From Thereva unica (lineage: Eukaryota; Arthropoda; Insecta; Diptera; Therevidae), in NCBI GenBank assembly GCA_949987705.1, contig OX465281.1, forward strand, positions 192,869,112 to 192,933,111: a DNA stretch of 64,000 nt, read 5' to 3'. This document shows positions 41,357 to 50,830 of the stretch, piece after piece. The notes below the pieces were generated by a model. That model was not told where the DNA came from and searched no databases. It saw only the letters and a program-made list of their open reading frames with translations. A program made the translations under genes and the position numbers. Within the stretch, counting starts at the first letter, position 1. The number at the start of each line of letters is the position of its first letter.

Positions 41357-43760
41357 ATATCCCTTTCAGACCATGTGTGAACAATTGAGGACATAAAGTA
41401 AATTTTTAAAATAAAAATACCAAATTATTTTTTTATACTTGAAAACGGTTGCCTTCGCCTATTCATATAATTAATTAACGGAACCGGTTATAAAATGCCA
41501 TCTTTTGGCGGCTTTTAGCGTTAATGTGACAAGTTTTAACAAGAACTCGAAAAAGATTTCAAGTAGGCAGGTAAGCTGTTTATTTTATTCTAAATCATAT
41601 GTATTATCGAATGATACATATTTAAATAAATACTTATCAATGAATCATGTTACTTATATTCTATGAAAACTATTGATTTTATTTTTTTTTATTTTTTTAT
41701 ATCGTAAAGCTTGATTATTTGTTTTGTCCTCATATGTGGACAAGCGGTTTCAATTGAATTTTTTACGTAACAATAAAAAACAGTTGGGGTCTATCGAAAA
41801 TGAACTATTTTGGCTGTATTCACACAACTTAACACTATACATATTTAAAATAATTAACTTTTACACAAACATTATTTACCCATTTCAGAAACAAAAATAC
41901 ACTTTTGAACAAAAATGTTTGCGCCAGGTGTTTTGGAAGCTCTGTTCGATGGGAACTTATCGGATTTAGAATTATCCTCAGATGATGAAGACGGTAATGA
42001 TGATAAGCCTACTATAGTAGAATCGAGTCCTGTTAGATTAGGTGCCGATATAGTGAACCAAAATCAAAGAGAATTATATCCACCTAATTCCGACGAAGAA
42101 GAAGAAGTACCATCAAATGAGATTATAGAAGGGGTTACACCAAAGTCAGGAATAAGGTGGAGACATAGACAGTTAGGAGAAAATACAATACCAACTGACT
42201 GGCTTCCACAGATAGCTATCGATCCCATTGTGCAAGCTCCGATCGACTACTATTTTAAATATATTCCACAAGAGTTATTTTGTGTGATGGCTGAAATGAC
42301 CAACTTGTACGCCGTGCAGTCAGGACGACTAAGGTTTAGACCAACAAGATCAGAAGAGTTAGAAGTTTTATTTGGTTTACATATGGCCACTGGAATTTTC
42401 AATTACCCTCGTTTGAGAATGTACTGGGAAACTAACGTCAGCATCGGCCTATTCACGGAAAATATGCCAAGGGACAGGTTTTTTGAACTACGAAGTAATT
42501 TACATCTCGTCTATAATACAAAAATGGCCAATGATGACAATGATGCATTTAATAAGGTGCGGCTAATATATGATGCAATCAGACACCGGTGCTTGGATCT
42601 ACCACTGGAAAGAGAACTGTGTGTTGATGAGCAAATAACTCCTTTCACAGGAAAGCATGTTGCCAAGCAATTTGTAAAAGGCAAACCTTGTCCCTGGGGC
42701 ATTAAATTATTCTTTTTGTGTGGGAAACATGGCCAGGCCTTTGATTTGATTATTTACCAAAGTTCGTCACCAGAACTAGATAAAAGTATTACAAAAAAAG
42801 TAGGATATGGTGCATCTGTCGATTTACATCTTGCAACACGAATCGGAGATAGCAAAGGTCATGAGTTATATTATGACAACTACTTCTCATCCTATCACTT
42901 ACTACAGATTTTAAAACAAAAAGGGGTAATGGCTGCATGTACCGCACGTGTCAATAGATTCGCTAAACCCTCATTTCTAAGTGAGAAAGAATTCAATAAG
43001 AAGCCGAGGGGTTTCGCTCAAGAAGTTAGTAGCGTTGACGGCGATGTCACTTTAGTCAAATGGTTAGATAATACAATTGCACATCTGGCATCTAATTTCA
43101 TTGGGATAGGACAAAAGGGCGCTGTGAAGAGGTGGTGTAAAAAGAAGAAGAGATTTATTGAAGTTGAAAGGCCGGAAATAGTAAAGAAGTATAATCACGC
43201 AATGGGAGGAGTTGACTTGCTTGATCAACTAATGAGCTACTACAGAACTTTTATAAAATCAAAGAAGTGGCCTCTTCGTATGATATTTTACGCATCAGAT
43301 TTGGCGGTAGTACTAGCCTTCCGAGAGTATCAAATAGACAATGATTTGTTTGTAGTACCAAAAAAACAACAACTTAGTTTGCTTCAATTTCGCCGACGAC
43401 TAGCTGACGGTTTGGTTTTACGAAACAAAATTTCAACAGCTAAAAGAGGTCGCCCAAGCGGCAACAGTACCATTCTAAAAATCATTCCAAGGAGACCAGG
43501 AGAAGTTCGTCCAGAAGCTGAAATAGCTTGCGATGATGTTGGGCATTTTCATGCTCATGATAGCGGAGCTGGAACACGCTGTAAATTGCCGGGCTGCAAA
43601 GGCAAATCCAGAATTAGATGTATTAAGTGTAAGGTCCACTTATGTCTTACAAAAGACAAGAACTGCTTCCTAGCTTTCCATAATTGAAGGATTATTTTTT
43701 ATAATTTTATTTTACTTACTGAAGAATAGTTGCCTCTCTTTTTAAAAGAAAACCCCCTGT
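41357..43760 (+). mobile_element. piggyBac-like transposon with intact transposase
   Basis: The left edge is set where the dispersed repeat (compare 21860) stops and CCCTTTCAGACCATGTG begins, a CCC start usual for piggyBac inverted repeats. The right end could not be found: no reverse complement of this sequence occurs before 45000, and a clean TTAA pair is not visible. The end is therefore placed shortly after the ORF and is provisional. The transposase gene itself looks undamaged. Confidence 0.7.
41915..43687 (+). CDS. piggyBac-type transposase (DDE_Tnp_1_7)
   Basis: 590 aa, full length for the family (about 560-600). Acidic N-terminus LSDLELSSDDEDGNDD. Catalytic Asp residues in CVDEQITPF (near 237), YYDNYFSSYHLL (near 320) and GGVDLLDQLMSYYR (near 432), the last also holding the fourth conserved Asp; KKWPLRM follows with the conserved Trp. 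The C-terminal cysteine-rich zinc domain is at about 552-586: CKLPGCKGKSRIRCIKC then CLTKDKNCF. ATG context CAAAAATGTTT. The enzyme cuts at TTAA and excises without scar. No stop or frameshift interrupts it, unlike almost every other element here, so it is recent or under constraint. It could be a live transposase or a domesticated copy. Confidence 0.93.
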   Translation: MFAPGVLEALFDGNLSDLELSSDDEDGNDDKPTIVESSPVRLGADIVNQNQRELYPPNSDEEEEVPSNEIIEGVTPKSGIRWRHRQLGENTIPTDWLPQIAIDPIVQAPIDYYFKYIPQELFCVMAEMTNLYAVQSGRLRFRPTRSEELEVLFGLHMATGIFNYPRLRMYWETNVSIGLFTENMPRDRFFELRSNLHLVYNTKMANDDNDAFNKVRLIYDAIRHRCLDLPLERELCVDEQITPFTGKHVAKQFVKGKPCPWGIKLFFLCGKHGQAFDLIIYQSSSPELDKSITKKVGYGASVDLHLATRIGDSKGHELYYDNYFSSYHLLQILKQKGVMAACTARVNRFAKPSFLSEKEFNKKPRGFAQEVSSVDGDVTLVKWLDNTIAHLASNFIGIGQKGAVKRWCKKKKRFIEVERPEIVKKYNHAMGGVDLLDQLMSYYRTFIKSKKWPLRMIFYASDLAVVLAFREYQIDNDLFVVPKKQQLSLLQFRRRLADGLVLRNKISTAKRGRPSGNSTILKIIPRRPGEVRPEAEIACDDVGHFHAHDSGAGTRCKLPGCKGKSRIRCIKCKVHLCLTKDKNCFLAFHN

Positions 43761-44250
43761 CACGGCGCTTATAAAATTATATATGACATGGTAAAAAACA
43801 TTTTTGCAATGATAGAATCAGAATCAGTTGTTTTCTTTTTGAACAAGGTGTTCTGAAATGCCAGTGATTGATCTTGATGCATTGATGCTGCGCATTCAAA
43901 ATTCAGTCTGACAAATTTATTAACAAAAATTGTCAGCCAGACAAGTTTTAATAGGCAAAAGAATTCTTCAACTTTATTTAAAACAAAAATTAAGGAAGTG
44001 TTATGAAATGCATTTTTATAAAAAAAAAATTTATAAGAAGCTAAGTCAGAAGCTAATTAACAAAAATTGTCAGACAGACAATTTTTTCAAAAATGGTTCA
44101 TTATTTACTACAAATTGTATAAATTTCAAACAGGTGTTCTGGAAAATAAAATTATTGTTTTTTAACAAAATTCAAAAATTCATAAAAAATAGCAATTAAC
44201 AAATTTTTACTAGTCTGGCGGACGTTGGGGTACCTTTTTTGTCATGGGAG
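43761..44250. other. AT-rich region downstream of the piggyBac gene
   Basis: Contains two copies of AACAAAAATTGTCAG-CAGACAA (43924, 44057) about 133 bp apart. Possibly part of the element's 3' flank; otherwise unassigned. Confidence 0.4.
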
Positions 44251-44254
44251 CTTA

Positions 44255-44660
44255 CACTAAATGACGCATTTTTCATCAAAAAATTGAAAATATAACTGTA
44301 AATCGGGCGAGAAATATAAAAATAACCTAAATTTTTTGCTTTATTAATTTTATTATTTTCATATTAAGAAATTTACATTTTTTTATAAAATCATCATTTT
44401 TAATTTTTTTTTATTTTTCAAAATATTTAAGATTTAATGTATTAATTTATAAGGCGCAATAAAAAAATTAATTTAAACTTGTTGTTTTGATCAATTCACT
44501 TTGAAAAAAATTCTAACAAAATTTTTTGATGACAAATGCTCCATTCTTTTATTTATGTAACTTTTTCATTAAAATTGAAATTTCACGCTTTCTTTTACAT
44601 ATTTTTTATTTTTTACTTTTCAGTACATTTTTTAAGTTAAACAAAAGAATTTTTTAAAAC
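44255..44660. repeat. Partial copy of the 21.9-kb foldback, opposite orientation
   Basis: Matches the reverse complement of roughly 21950-22330, including ATTGAAATTTCACGCTTTCT and AACTTGTTGTTTTG. Only one arm and the loop are kept. Confidence 0.7.
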
Positions 44661-44689
44661 TATTTATTTTATTTTTAATTATTTTTCAC

Positions 44690-44930
44690 TCAAATTTCAC
44701 CTTCAACCTCATTTTGTTGATATTTCGATTTTCGATATTTGTTTTTTTACAAAATTAGAAAGCTTGGACAATTTCTTATGAATAATGTCTGGACAACTTA
44801 AATGCTACGGCCTTTAGTTTTGAAGCTATAAACAATTTTAATGTTAAAAATTGCCTTATTAGGTACTTTTAGGCATAACCTCAGGAGGAAAAGTACTGAA
44901 AAAGTACGAAATAGAGCCAATTTTAGCATT
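44690..44930. repeat. Dispersed repeat S, copy 1
   Basis: Shares AAATTAGAAAGCTTGGACAA, TATGAATAATG and ACTTTTGAAG-like phrases with 62230-62700 and 63160-63510. Non-coding. Confidence 0.6.
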
Positions 44931-44949
44931 TGATATGGTTAGGTGTATA

Positions 44950-45341
44950 AATAATGTCTTAAAGAGTTCGTCGTCAATAAATTCACTGGCCCAGACAATA
45001 TTCCCTCTATGGTACTCAAGAAATGTACCACACCTCTGGCTAAACTTTTGCGCAAACTTTTCACCCTGTCATGCTTCTCCGGAGCTTATCCCAACTCTTG
45101 GAAACTAGATCGTGTTCAGCACGTTGCCAAAAAATGTGAAGCTAGCGGCCCTTTAAACTACCGCCCAATAGCAATCATTATCATGGAGACAATAACTAAT
45201 TGAAGACTGATGAAATATCTAGAATTTAGCCAAATTTTACACCAAAGGCAGTATGGCTTTAGACCGAAAAGATCTACTGGCTACCTTCTTGTGTGTCTCA
45301 CTGAGGATCTCAACCAAAATATCCATCGCTTCAATGAATCT
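44950..45341 (+). pseudogene. LINE-D reverse transcriptase, fingers
   Basis: Frame reads EFVVNKFTGPDNIPSMVLKK, YPNSWK, then GPLNYRPIAII and LHQRQYGFRPKRSTGYLL, the N-terminal RT blocks of jockey-group LINEs. It is broken by a stop at about 45202 and ends in FNESG at the MITE-A insertion. Confidence 0.75.
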
Positions 45342-45728
45342 GGGGCCAGTTCACGCAATTCGACGTTGACTAAAAACGACACGAAGTTCGTTCGAAAACC
45401 TTACTATGGTTAACCGTGGAAGTTTTCGAACATCAAAAAGTTAAGGCCGCCATACACGGTCAAATTGGATGTACATCTAGAATTTCATCAAAACCATAAG
45501 CGCAATGAGTTTTGATCGGCCGACCGGCCCACAATCGATAGTTTTGGTTGTACATGAGCCCTTCGATGTACATCCAATTTGACCGTGTATGGGCCTTTAT
45601 GCTAGTGGTTATATTGTAATTAACCACGGGGTTTTTGAACAACAAAAGTTTATCACAGTACTATGGTTAGGTTTAAGAACGCGTTTCGTGTCGTTTTCAG
45701 TCGACGTCGAATTGCGTGAACTGGCCCC
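45342..45728. mobile_element. MITE-A in LINE-D
   Basis: Inverted repeats beginning GGGGCCAGTTCACGCAATTC, about 50 bp with few mismatches (the second arm ends GCGTGAACTGGCCCC at 45728). It encloses MITE-B. Target duplication unclear (TCTGG-type phrases on both sides). LINE-D reads FNESG before it and LVAPDISKTFDRVWH after it. Confidence 0.85.
45444..45596. mobile_element. MITE-B nested inside MITE-A
   Basis: 153-bp element with inverted repeats AGGCC(G)CCATACACGGTC extending through AAATTGGATGTACATC, flanked by TTA (45441-45443, 45597-45599). The 3-bp target fits PIF/Harbinger. Confidence 0.85.
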
Positions 45729-46051
45729 TGGTCTGGTTGCTCCCGATATTTCCAAGACTTTCGACAGAGTATGGCATCCCTCCGTGTTCTCAAAGGTCCA
45801 AGCTATTGGTATAGACTCAGTTCTAGGAAGTGGATTGAAAGCTTTCTTTCTGGCAGTTCAAACAAGGTAGTATTGGATGGTGTCGAATCCAACCCCCATT
45901 TCATCTCGGCCATCGTCCCCAAAGGGTCGATTTTCTTACCTGCCCTCTTTCTCATATTCATTAATGATCTGCTCTCAATCCCCTCCAACCCATTTCACAG
46001 TTTCACCCATAACTTCGATAAGATAAGACAAGCGTGCCATGTGCAATTCTA
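45729..46051 (+). pseudogene. LINE-D reverse transcriptase, palm
   Basis: DISKTFDRVWHPSVFSKVQA (motif A with catalytic Asp) and, after a frameshift, AIVPKGSIFLPALFLIFIND (a mutated motif B). YADD is degraded to THNFDK-like sequence. Interrupted at the TTAA used by the piggyBac-type MITE. Confidence 0.7.
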
Positions 46052-46055
46052 TTAA

Positions 46056-46522
46056 CCCTAGATAGCTAACCTTCTGGCGTACACCATTTAAGCTAACCAT
46101 CCGTCGAAACGACGTGTATTTCAAAAAGTATTTTTTTATATAAAATATAAACTGCACGCACCTGGTACCTTACATTACTGGTTATTAAAAGGTTTTTCAA
46201 TAAAGATGGGTATTTTTAGTTGTACTTACTTTATTTAATTATTCAAAAATTACAGTAACATTTTTAAGACCTCTAAAAAACAAACAATTTTTTTTTCATA
46301 CACTTAAAGAACAAAATTCGACGACGAACGACGGACGACGACGGACAAAGCTTAAGTATCTCAAAAACTATAACACTTACTTGCTCAATGTGTTTGACAC
46401 TGCAGCGACCTCAACGACGACTGAGTTGGCTAGCTGAGCTGAAACAATTAAATCCACCGTTTAAAAGACAACGATTTTACTTAGCGATGCCCGTCGATTC
46501 GACGGAGGTTAGCTATCTAGGG
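46056..46522. mobile_element. piggyBac-type MITE
   Basis: 467-bp element with inverted repeats CCCTAGATAGCTAACCT and TTAA on both sides (46052-46055, 46523-46526), the target of piggyBac. Subterminal copies of CTAACCATCCGTCGAA / CTAACCTCCGTCGAA and a CGTCGA-CGACG palindrome follow the ends. No ORF of substance. Excision restores CNSINEDIEFILAWG in LINE-D. Confidence 0.92.
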
Positions 46523-46526
46523 TTAA

Positions 46527-47018
46527 CGAGGACATTGAGTTCATTCTTGCTTGGGGCCTCAAAAATCGAGACGAATCCAACTTTAACGCATTCAAAACAA
46601 AGTAGTGTCTTATCGCTACAAAAATCTGCGCCGTCCGTCCCTCTATCTCAGCAGGCAAAAAGAATGTAATGGCTGACCCATCACTTAACATCCTAGTCGT
46701 AGCCTTATCTTCTGATCTGCGATGAAATAATCACATATTCCACATCGCCAAACAAGCTTATGCCTGAGATTCCTCAAAAGATGCAAGTTCCTCCTTCAGC
46801 CAACTGCCTTGGCTCCAATCTACAAGTCCTACATTGGCCCCGACCCGCCTTGAATACAACTGGTATATCTGGGTGGGCGAACCAAAAGCCACCTTGGCGT
46901 GGCTGGACAAGGTGCAAAACCGCGCCATAAAATTCATTGGCAATAGCACCCCTTACTCTTCCGTTGACCCATAAGCCTCCGTAGGAATATAGCAGCCCTC
47001 AGCAAATTTTACGGATAT
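46527..47018 (+). pseudogene. LINE-D thumb and C-terminal region
   Basis: Plus-strand pieces EDIEFILAWGLKNRDESNFN, PTRLEYNWYIW and LDKVQNRAIKFIGNSTPYSS, which mark the RT thumb and following region of jockey-group LINEs. Stops at about 46730 and 46970. It continues at 50497 after the LOA-type insertion. Confidence 0.7.
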
Positions 47019-47137
47019 TACCATAGCGACCAATTTAGCAACGGAGACCTTACTGTGGTCGACCTAGAGTTGAAACAGAAGAAAATCAGGATGGTCCTTT
47101 CTATCTAGCCCATAATGATGAGGGCCCTTTACCTCCT

Positions 47138-47827
47138 ATGGCCTTTCAAGACCTGGTAAGATTCACCCATCCTACCACGGTTCTGGTTATGGGGGGAGAT
47201 GCAAATGCGCACCATACACAATGGGGCAGCACGGACACCAATGATAGAGGGGAAGTTATTTTTAACTACCTACTGAACACCAACCTTGCTATTTGTAACA
47301 AAGGTAATGACCCCACCTTTATTACCAAGAACAGAGAGGAAGTTCTGGGCAACACCCTTGTCTCGGACTGCCACTCCGACCGAATAGTGGTCTGGAAGGA
47401 TTTGAAGGTACACTCCTTTTCAGATCAGAGATTTATAGAGTTCCAACTGCAGGACTCGAGCCCAGCCACCCCTTCCAAAATAAAAAACCTCCAAAGGACA
47501 AATTGGGGCTACTATATTAGGCTTATCGCAAAAAACCTTGCCCCCAAGCCTCCCTTTATTCCCAAACACCGGGAACAACTCGACAGCATTGTGGACATTT
47601 TCACGAAACAATGCACTTACGCCATTAATAAAGCTTGTCCGAACAGGCCACATAAAGAGGCTTCCAAACCCCCATGGTGGTCTCGCGAACTTGACACACT
47701 CCGAAAAGAGTGCAGAAAGGAATTTAATTCAGCGAGACGCAGCAATAGCGAAACCGCCTGGGGCTGCTATAAGTCAAAGCTGAATAGATACAAAACGACA
47801 ATAAGGAAGGCCAAACGTACCTCCTGA
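47138..47827 (+). CDS. LOA-type LINE endonuclease (partial) and linker
   Basis: 229 aa with VMGGDANAHHTQWGST, the GD-NAHH-WGS signature of R1/LOA/I-group endonucleases, DCHSDRIVVW and FSDQRFIEF (the SDH-like end, His replaced by Gln). The linker includes PPWWSRELDTLRKECR. Earlier endonuclease sequence from 47031 is in another frame. It ends at TGA 47825-47827 in the same frame as the RT ORF, so one nonsense codon separates them. Confidence 0.8.
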   Translation: MAFQDLVRFTHPTTVLVMGGDANAHHTQWGSTDTNDRGEVIFNYLLNTNLAICNKGNDPTFITKNREEVLGNTLVSDCHSDRIVVWKDLKVHSFSDQRFIEFQLQDSSPATPSKIKNLQRTNWGYYIRLIAKNLAPKPPFIPKHREQLDSIVDIFTKQCTYAINKACPNRPHKEASKPPWWSRELDTLRKECRKEFNSARRSNSETAWGCYKSKLNRYKTTIRKAKRTS

Positions 47828-47902
47828 GCTACCTTTTGCAGTAATATAGAGTCCACATCGGAGACCTCAAGGCTGCGTAAAATATTAACTAAAGCGCCAA
47901 CA

Positions 47903-50038
47903 ATGCTTAGTTATTTACGCAAGGAAGACGGCTATAGGACCGACTCAACCAGGGAATCCCTGAAACTACTTATGGACACCCACTTCCCGAGTAGTACTAC
48001 AGTTGATACAACTATCACGATCAACTCTTCAGCCTCACAACAGCTGATCAGATCTATCATAAGTAGAGCAAAAATAAAATGGGCTGTAAACACCTTCCAG
48101 CCCTATAAATCACCAGGCCCTGACAGCATAGTGCCGGCACAACTGCAGCACACTCTAAGTTATATTATGCCCTGGTTGCAAACCATGTTTACCGGGTGGC
48201 TCCAAAATAATTGCATTCCCTCTAGTTGGAAAGAGGTTAAAGTAGTTTTTATACCTAAGGCAGGAAAAGCCTCCCACGTAACACCCAAAGACTTCAGGCC
48301 AATCAGCCTATCATCCTTTCTATTAAAGACTATGGAGAGGCTAATCGAAATATATCTAAGGCAGACCATATTGACCTCGGAACTCTCTGGCGCACAACAC
48401 GCCTATACAAAGGGCAAATCTACTGATACTGCTCTTCACTCACTGGTCTCAACCATTGAAAAATCTCTCGAGGTTAAGGAATATACATTAGTAGCATTTC
48501 TTGACATTGAAGGAGCAGTTAACAATGTTTTGCCGGATGCCATTACCCTGGCCTTGACAAAACATGGGATCGAGACATCGTTGGTGTCTCTTATCCACCA
48601 AATGCTTACTGGCAGGATGGTGAGCTCGATCTTGGGCGATAGCTCGGTCCGAAAAGCCGTAAATAGAGGCACTACGCAAGGAGGAGTACTCTCCCCGCTG
48701 CTATGGGTCGTAACTATGAACCAGCTGTTGCGACGCATGCAGGCAGAGGGACATGACGTCCTGGCGTACGCAGATGATGTTGTTATCATCAAAAAAGGAA
48801 AATTTCCTCAAGTCCTCTGTGATCTCATGGAGGCAGCGCTACAAACCCTCTCAAGCTGGACTGCTACCCGCGGACTCAGCGTTAACCCAGTAAAAACGGA
48901 GCTGGTCCTCTTCACAAGGAGGTATAAGACCTCTCCGTTAACACCCCCCCGGCTTAACAATGTTAGGCTCAAAATTAACAACAGTGCCAAATATCTGGGA
49001 GTAATCCTGAACAAGAAACTCCTCTGGCATGAAAACACAGAAGAGCGCATTAAGAAAGCAAACATCGCGCTTTTCGCCTGCAAAAATACCATTGGTAAGA
49101 AATGGGGCTTCTCCCCTTACATTGTGCGATGGATCTACACAGCGATCGTCCGCCCAATTCTCCTTTACGGGGTTTTAGTGTGGTGGCCAACTCTGAGTAA
49201 ATCCACCGTGTTAAACAAATTACAGAGAGTACAAAGATGTGCGGTGTTATGCATAACAGGTGCACTTCGCTCCACTCCTACAGAGGCCTTAAATGTTATG
49301 TTATACCTCCCTCCTTTAAATCTCGTGGCAAGGGAAAGCGCAACCATGGCAGCCCTTAGAATAAAAGATTCCGGTTTCTGGACTGGAATCAGGGCAGGGC
49401 ACACGAAGATACTGAACTCAGTTACTATCCCCACAAAAACCGACTTCTGCATTCCCGAAATTACCTTCACGAGGAACTACGGAGTCCACATCTCTTCACG
49501 TCGTGAATGGATAAATAGACCACATAGGTTTCAGGATGCCATAAACGTTTTTACTAGCTCTAAGCTCGAGGGTCGAGTGGGAGGAGGAGTATTTTCCCCA
49601 GAACTTGGGATTGAAATCTCCTTCCGACTTCCCGATCACTGCAGTGTATATCAAGCGGAGATTCTAGCCATACAAGAAGCTGTTCTGCAAATTAACCAGC
49701 AAGGCGATGGGAACCGGACTGTCTACATCTTCTCAGATAGTCAGGCAGCTCTGAAAGCCCTGCGCTCCTGCACAAACAGCTCTAGAACTACCTCTGAATG
49801 TCGCAGATCTCTTAACGAGATGGCTCAGCAGTTCAGGACCCTCCTCGTTTGGGTGCCCGGTCACCGAAATATAGAGGGAAATTGTAAAGCTGACGAACTG
49901 GCTAGGAGAGGCACGACCGCTCCTTTCCTTCCAGAAAAGGAAAGAGTTGGTATGCCTTGGGCCTCCTTTAAACTCCGATGCAAGCAACACACAATCACAC
50001 AAGCGAAAAAGCATTGGAATGCACTTTGGCCAAATTAA
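47903..50038 (+). CDS. LOA-type LINE reverse transcriptase and RNase H
   Basis: 711 aa. RT motifs: VVFIPKAGK, KDFRPISLSSFLLKTMERLI, AQHAYTKGKSTDTAL, AFLDIEGAVNNV (motif A), RGTTQGGVLSPLLWV (motif B), VLAYADDVVII (motif C), KYLGVILNKKLLW (motif E). The C-terminal RNase H carries YQAEILAIQEA, FSDSQAALKAL and NCKADELARRG, giving three of the four acidic residues. The first (normally FTDGSK) reads FTSSKLEG, so one catalytic Asp is missing. The true protein starts upstream in the endonuclease frame. A frameshift near 50030 leads into the zinc-knuckle part. Confidence 0.92.
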   Translation: MLSYLRKEDGYRTDSTRESLKLLMDTHFPSSTTVDTTITINSSASQQLIRSIISRAKIKWAVNTFQPYKSPGPDSIVPAQLQHTLSYIMPWLQTMFTGWLQNNCIPSSWKEVKVVFIPKAGKASHVTPKDFRPISLSSFLLKTMERLIEIYLRQTILTSELSGAQHAYTKGKSTDTALHSLVSTIEKSLEVKEYTLVAFLDIEGAVNNVLPDAITLALTKHGIETSLVSLIHQMLTGRMVSSILGDSSVRKAVNRGTTQGGVLSPLLWVVTMNQLLRRMQAEGHDVLAYADDVVIIKKGKFPQVLCDLMEAALQTLSSWTATRGLSVNPVKTELVLFTRRYKTSPLTPPRLNNVRLKINNSAKYLGVILNKKLLWHENTEERIKKANIALFACKNTIGKKWGFSPYIVRWIYTAIVRPILLYGVLVWWPTLSKSTVLNKLQRVQRCAVLCITGALRSTPTEALNVMLYLPPLNLVARESATMAALRIKDSGFWTGIRAGHTKILNSVTIPTKTDFCIPEITFTRNYGVHISSRREWINRPHRFQDAINVFTSSKLEGRVGGGVFSPELGIEISFRLPDHCSVYQAEILAIQEAVLQINQQGDGNRTVYIFSDSQAALKALRSCTNSSRTTSECRRSLNEMAQQFRTLLVWVPGHRNIEGNCKADELARRGTTAPFLPEKERVGMPWASFKLRCKQHTITQAKKHWNALWPN

Positions 50039-50382
50039 CCTGGCCCTCCTTTGATCTCAGGCGAACCACCTTATTACTAAGCCTTGGGAGACAAGAACTC
50101 TCAGTTATAGTGGGAGTCTTAACCGGACACTGTCTGATAGGGACGCATGCGACCCGTTTAGGTCTTGAGACCCACGATTTCTGCAGAAGCTGTAAGAACC
50201 TTGACGAGGCGGAAAGTGTACTACACCTCCTCTGTCACTGCCCGGCCCTAAGCAGGATAAGGCTAACCACATTTGGTGAACCCTTTCTAAGCAACCTTGC
50301 GGAAATCTCGAAGTTTGGGATCCTGCAACTTAGAAGATTCATTACTTCCTCGAGATGGTTTAACGAAGAAACGACATTTTAA
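50024..50382 (+). pseudogene. LOA-type LINE C-terminal zinc-knuckle region
   Basis: Shifted frame with TWPSFDLRRTTLLLSL, then FCRSCKNLDEAES and VLHLLCHCPALSRIR, a C2HC knuckle typical after RNase H in R1/LOA/I-type LINEs. Ends at TAA 50380-50382. Nucleic-acid binding is the family role. Confidence 0.75.
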
Positions 50383-50496
50383 CATCAAGTTTAAAGTGGG
50401 ATCAATATGGCATCACAATGGGCCTATCCTTCTGGCCTAAGTGTGTGGGCTTGAACCAAAAGCTCAGCCATATCTAACCTAACCTACCATAGCGAC

Positions 50497-50830
50497 TGTT
50501 CTACTGAAATTAGAAACCGCTTTTTCCCGCAACACAGGACAAGCCAACTCGGCTCAGCCCAAAACGCTACAGCGCTCCTCTTTGCGCACATTACGGTTTA
50601 GTAGTTCGTTTATAAATAGAACAACGCGATTGTCGAACTGTCTTCCGCAGTCGGTGTTTCCGAGCTAATATAACATCTCAGAGTTCAAAAGCAAGGTTCA
50701 ATGACATCTACTCACGCATCCTCCAGACCCCTAACCTACCAGTATCTTTGCTCCTCTATCCTTCAAATCAAGCTTACTACTAGACACTGACCATCACTTG
50801 AATGACCATGACAGACTAGTAGTACAAAGG
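50497..50830 (+). pseudogene. LINE-D C-terminal end and 3' UTR
   Basis: Resumes after the LOA-type insertion with STEIRNRFFPQHRT and TRLSNCLPQSVF-like sequence before a degenerate 3' UTR ending near 50830. Confidence 0.55.

Larger units (their letters stand above)
47031..50484 (+). mobile_element. LOA/I-group LINE, 5'-truncated, with RNase H
   Basis: 3,454-bp insertion flanked by the 12-bp duplication TACCATAGCGAC (47019-47030, 50485-50496). It encodes part of an endonuclease, RT, RNase H and a C-terminal zinc knuckle, and ends in CTAACCTAACC without poly(A). Removal restores FYGYYHSDCSTEI in LINE-D. Confidence 0.9.
44950..50830 (+). mobile_element. LINE-D, 5'-truncated, with nested insertions
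   Basis: RT pieces: fingers 44950-45341, palm from 45729, then 46527-47018 and a C-terminal part from 50497. Inserted into it are MITE-A (45342-45728, itself holding MITE-B), a piggyBac-type MITE (46056-46522) and a LOA-type LINE (47031-50484). Removing the last two with one target-site copy restores the frame at each. Additional stops show it is the oldest layer here. Confidence 0.8.

Noticed and set aside
50471..50484. Telomeric repeat (insect TTAGG type) at CTAACCTAACC
   Set aside because: Only two repeat units at the LOA-type LINE 3' end; far too short to be telomeric.
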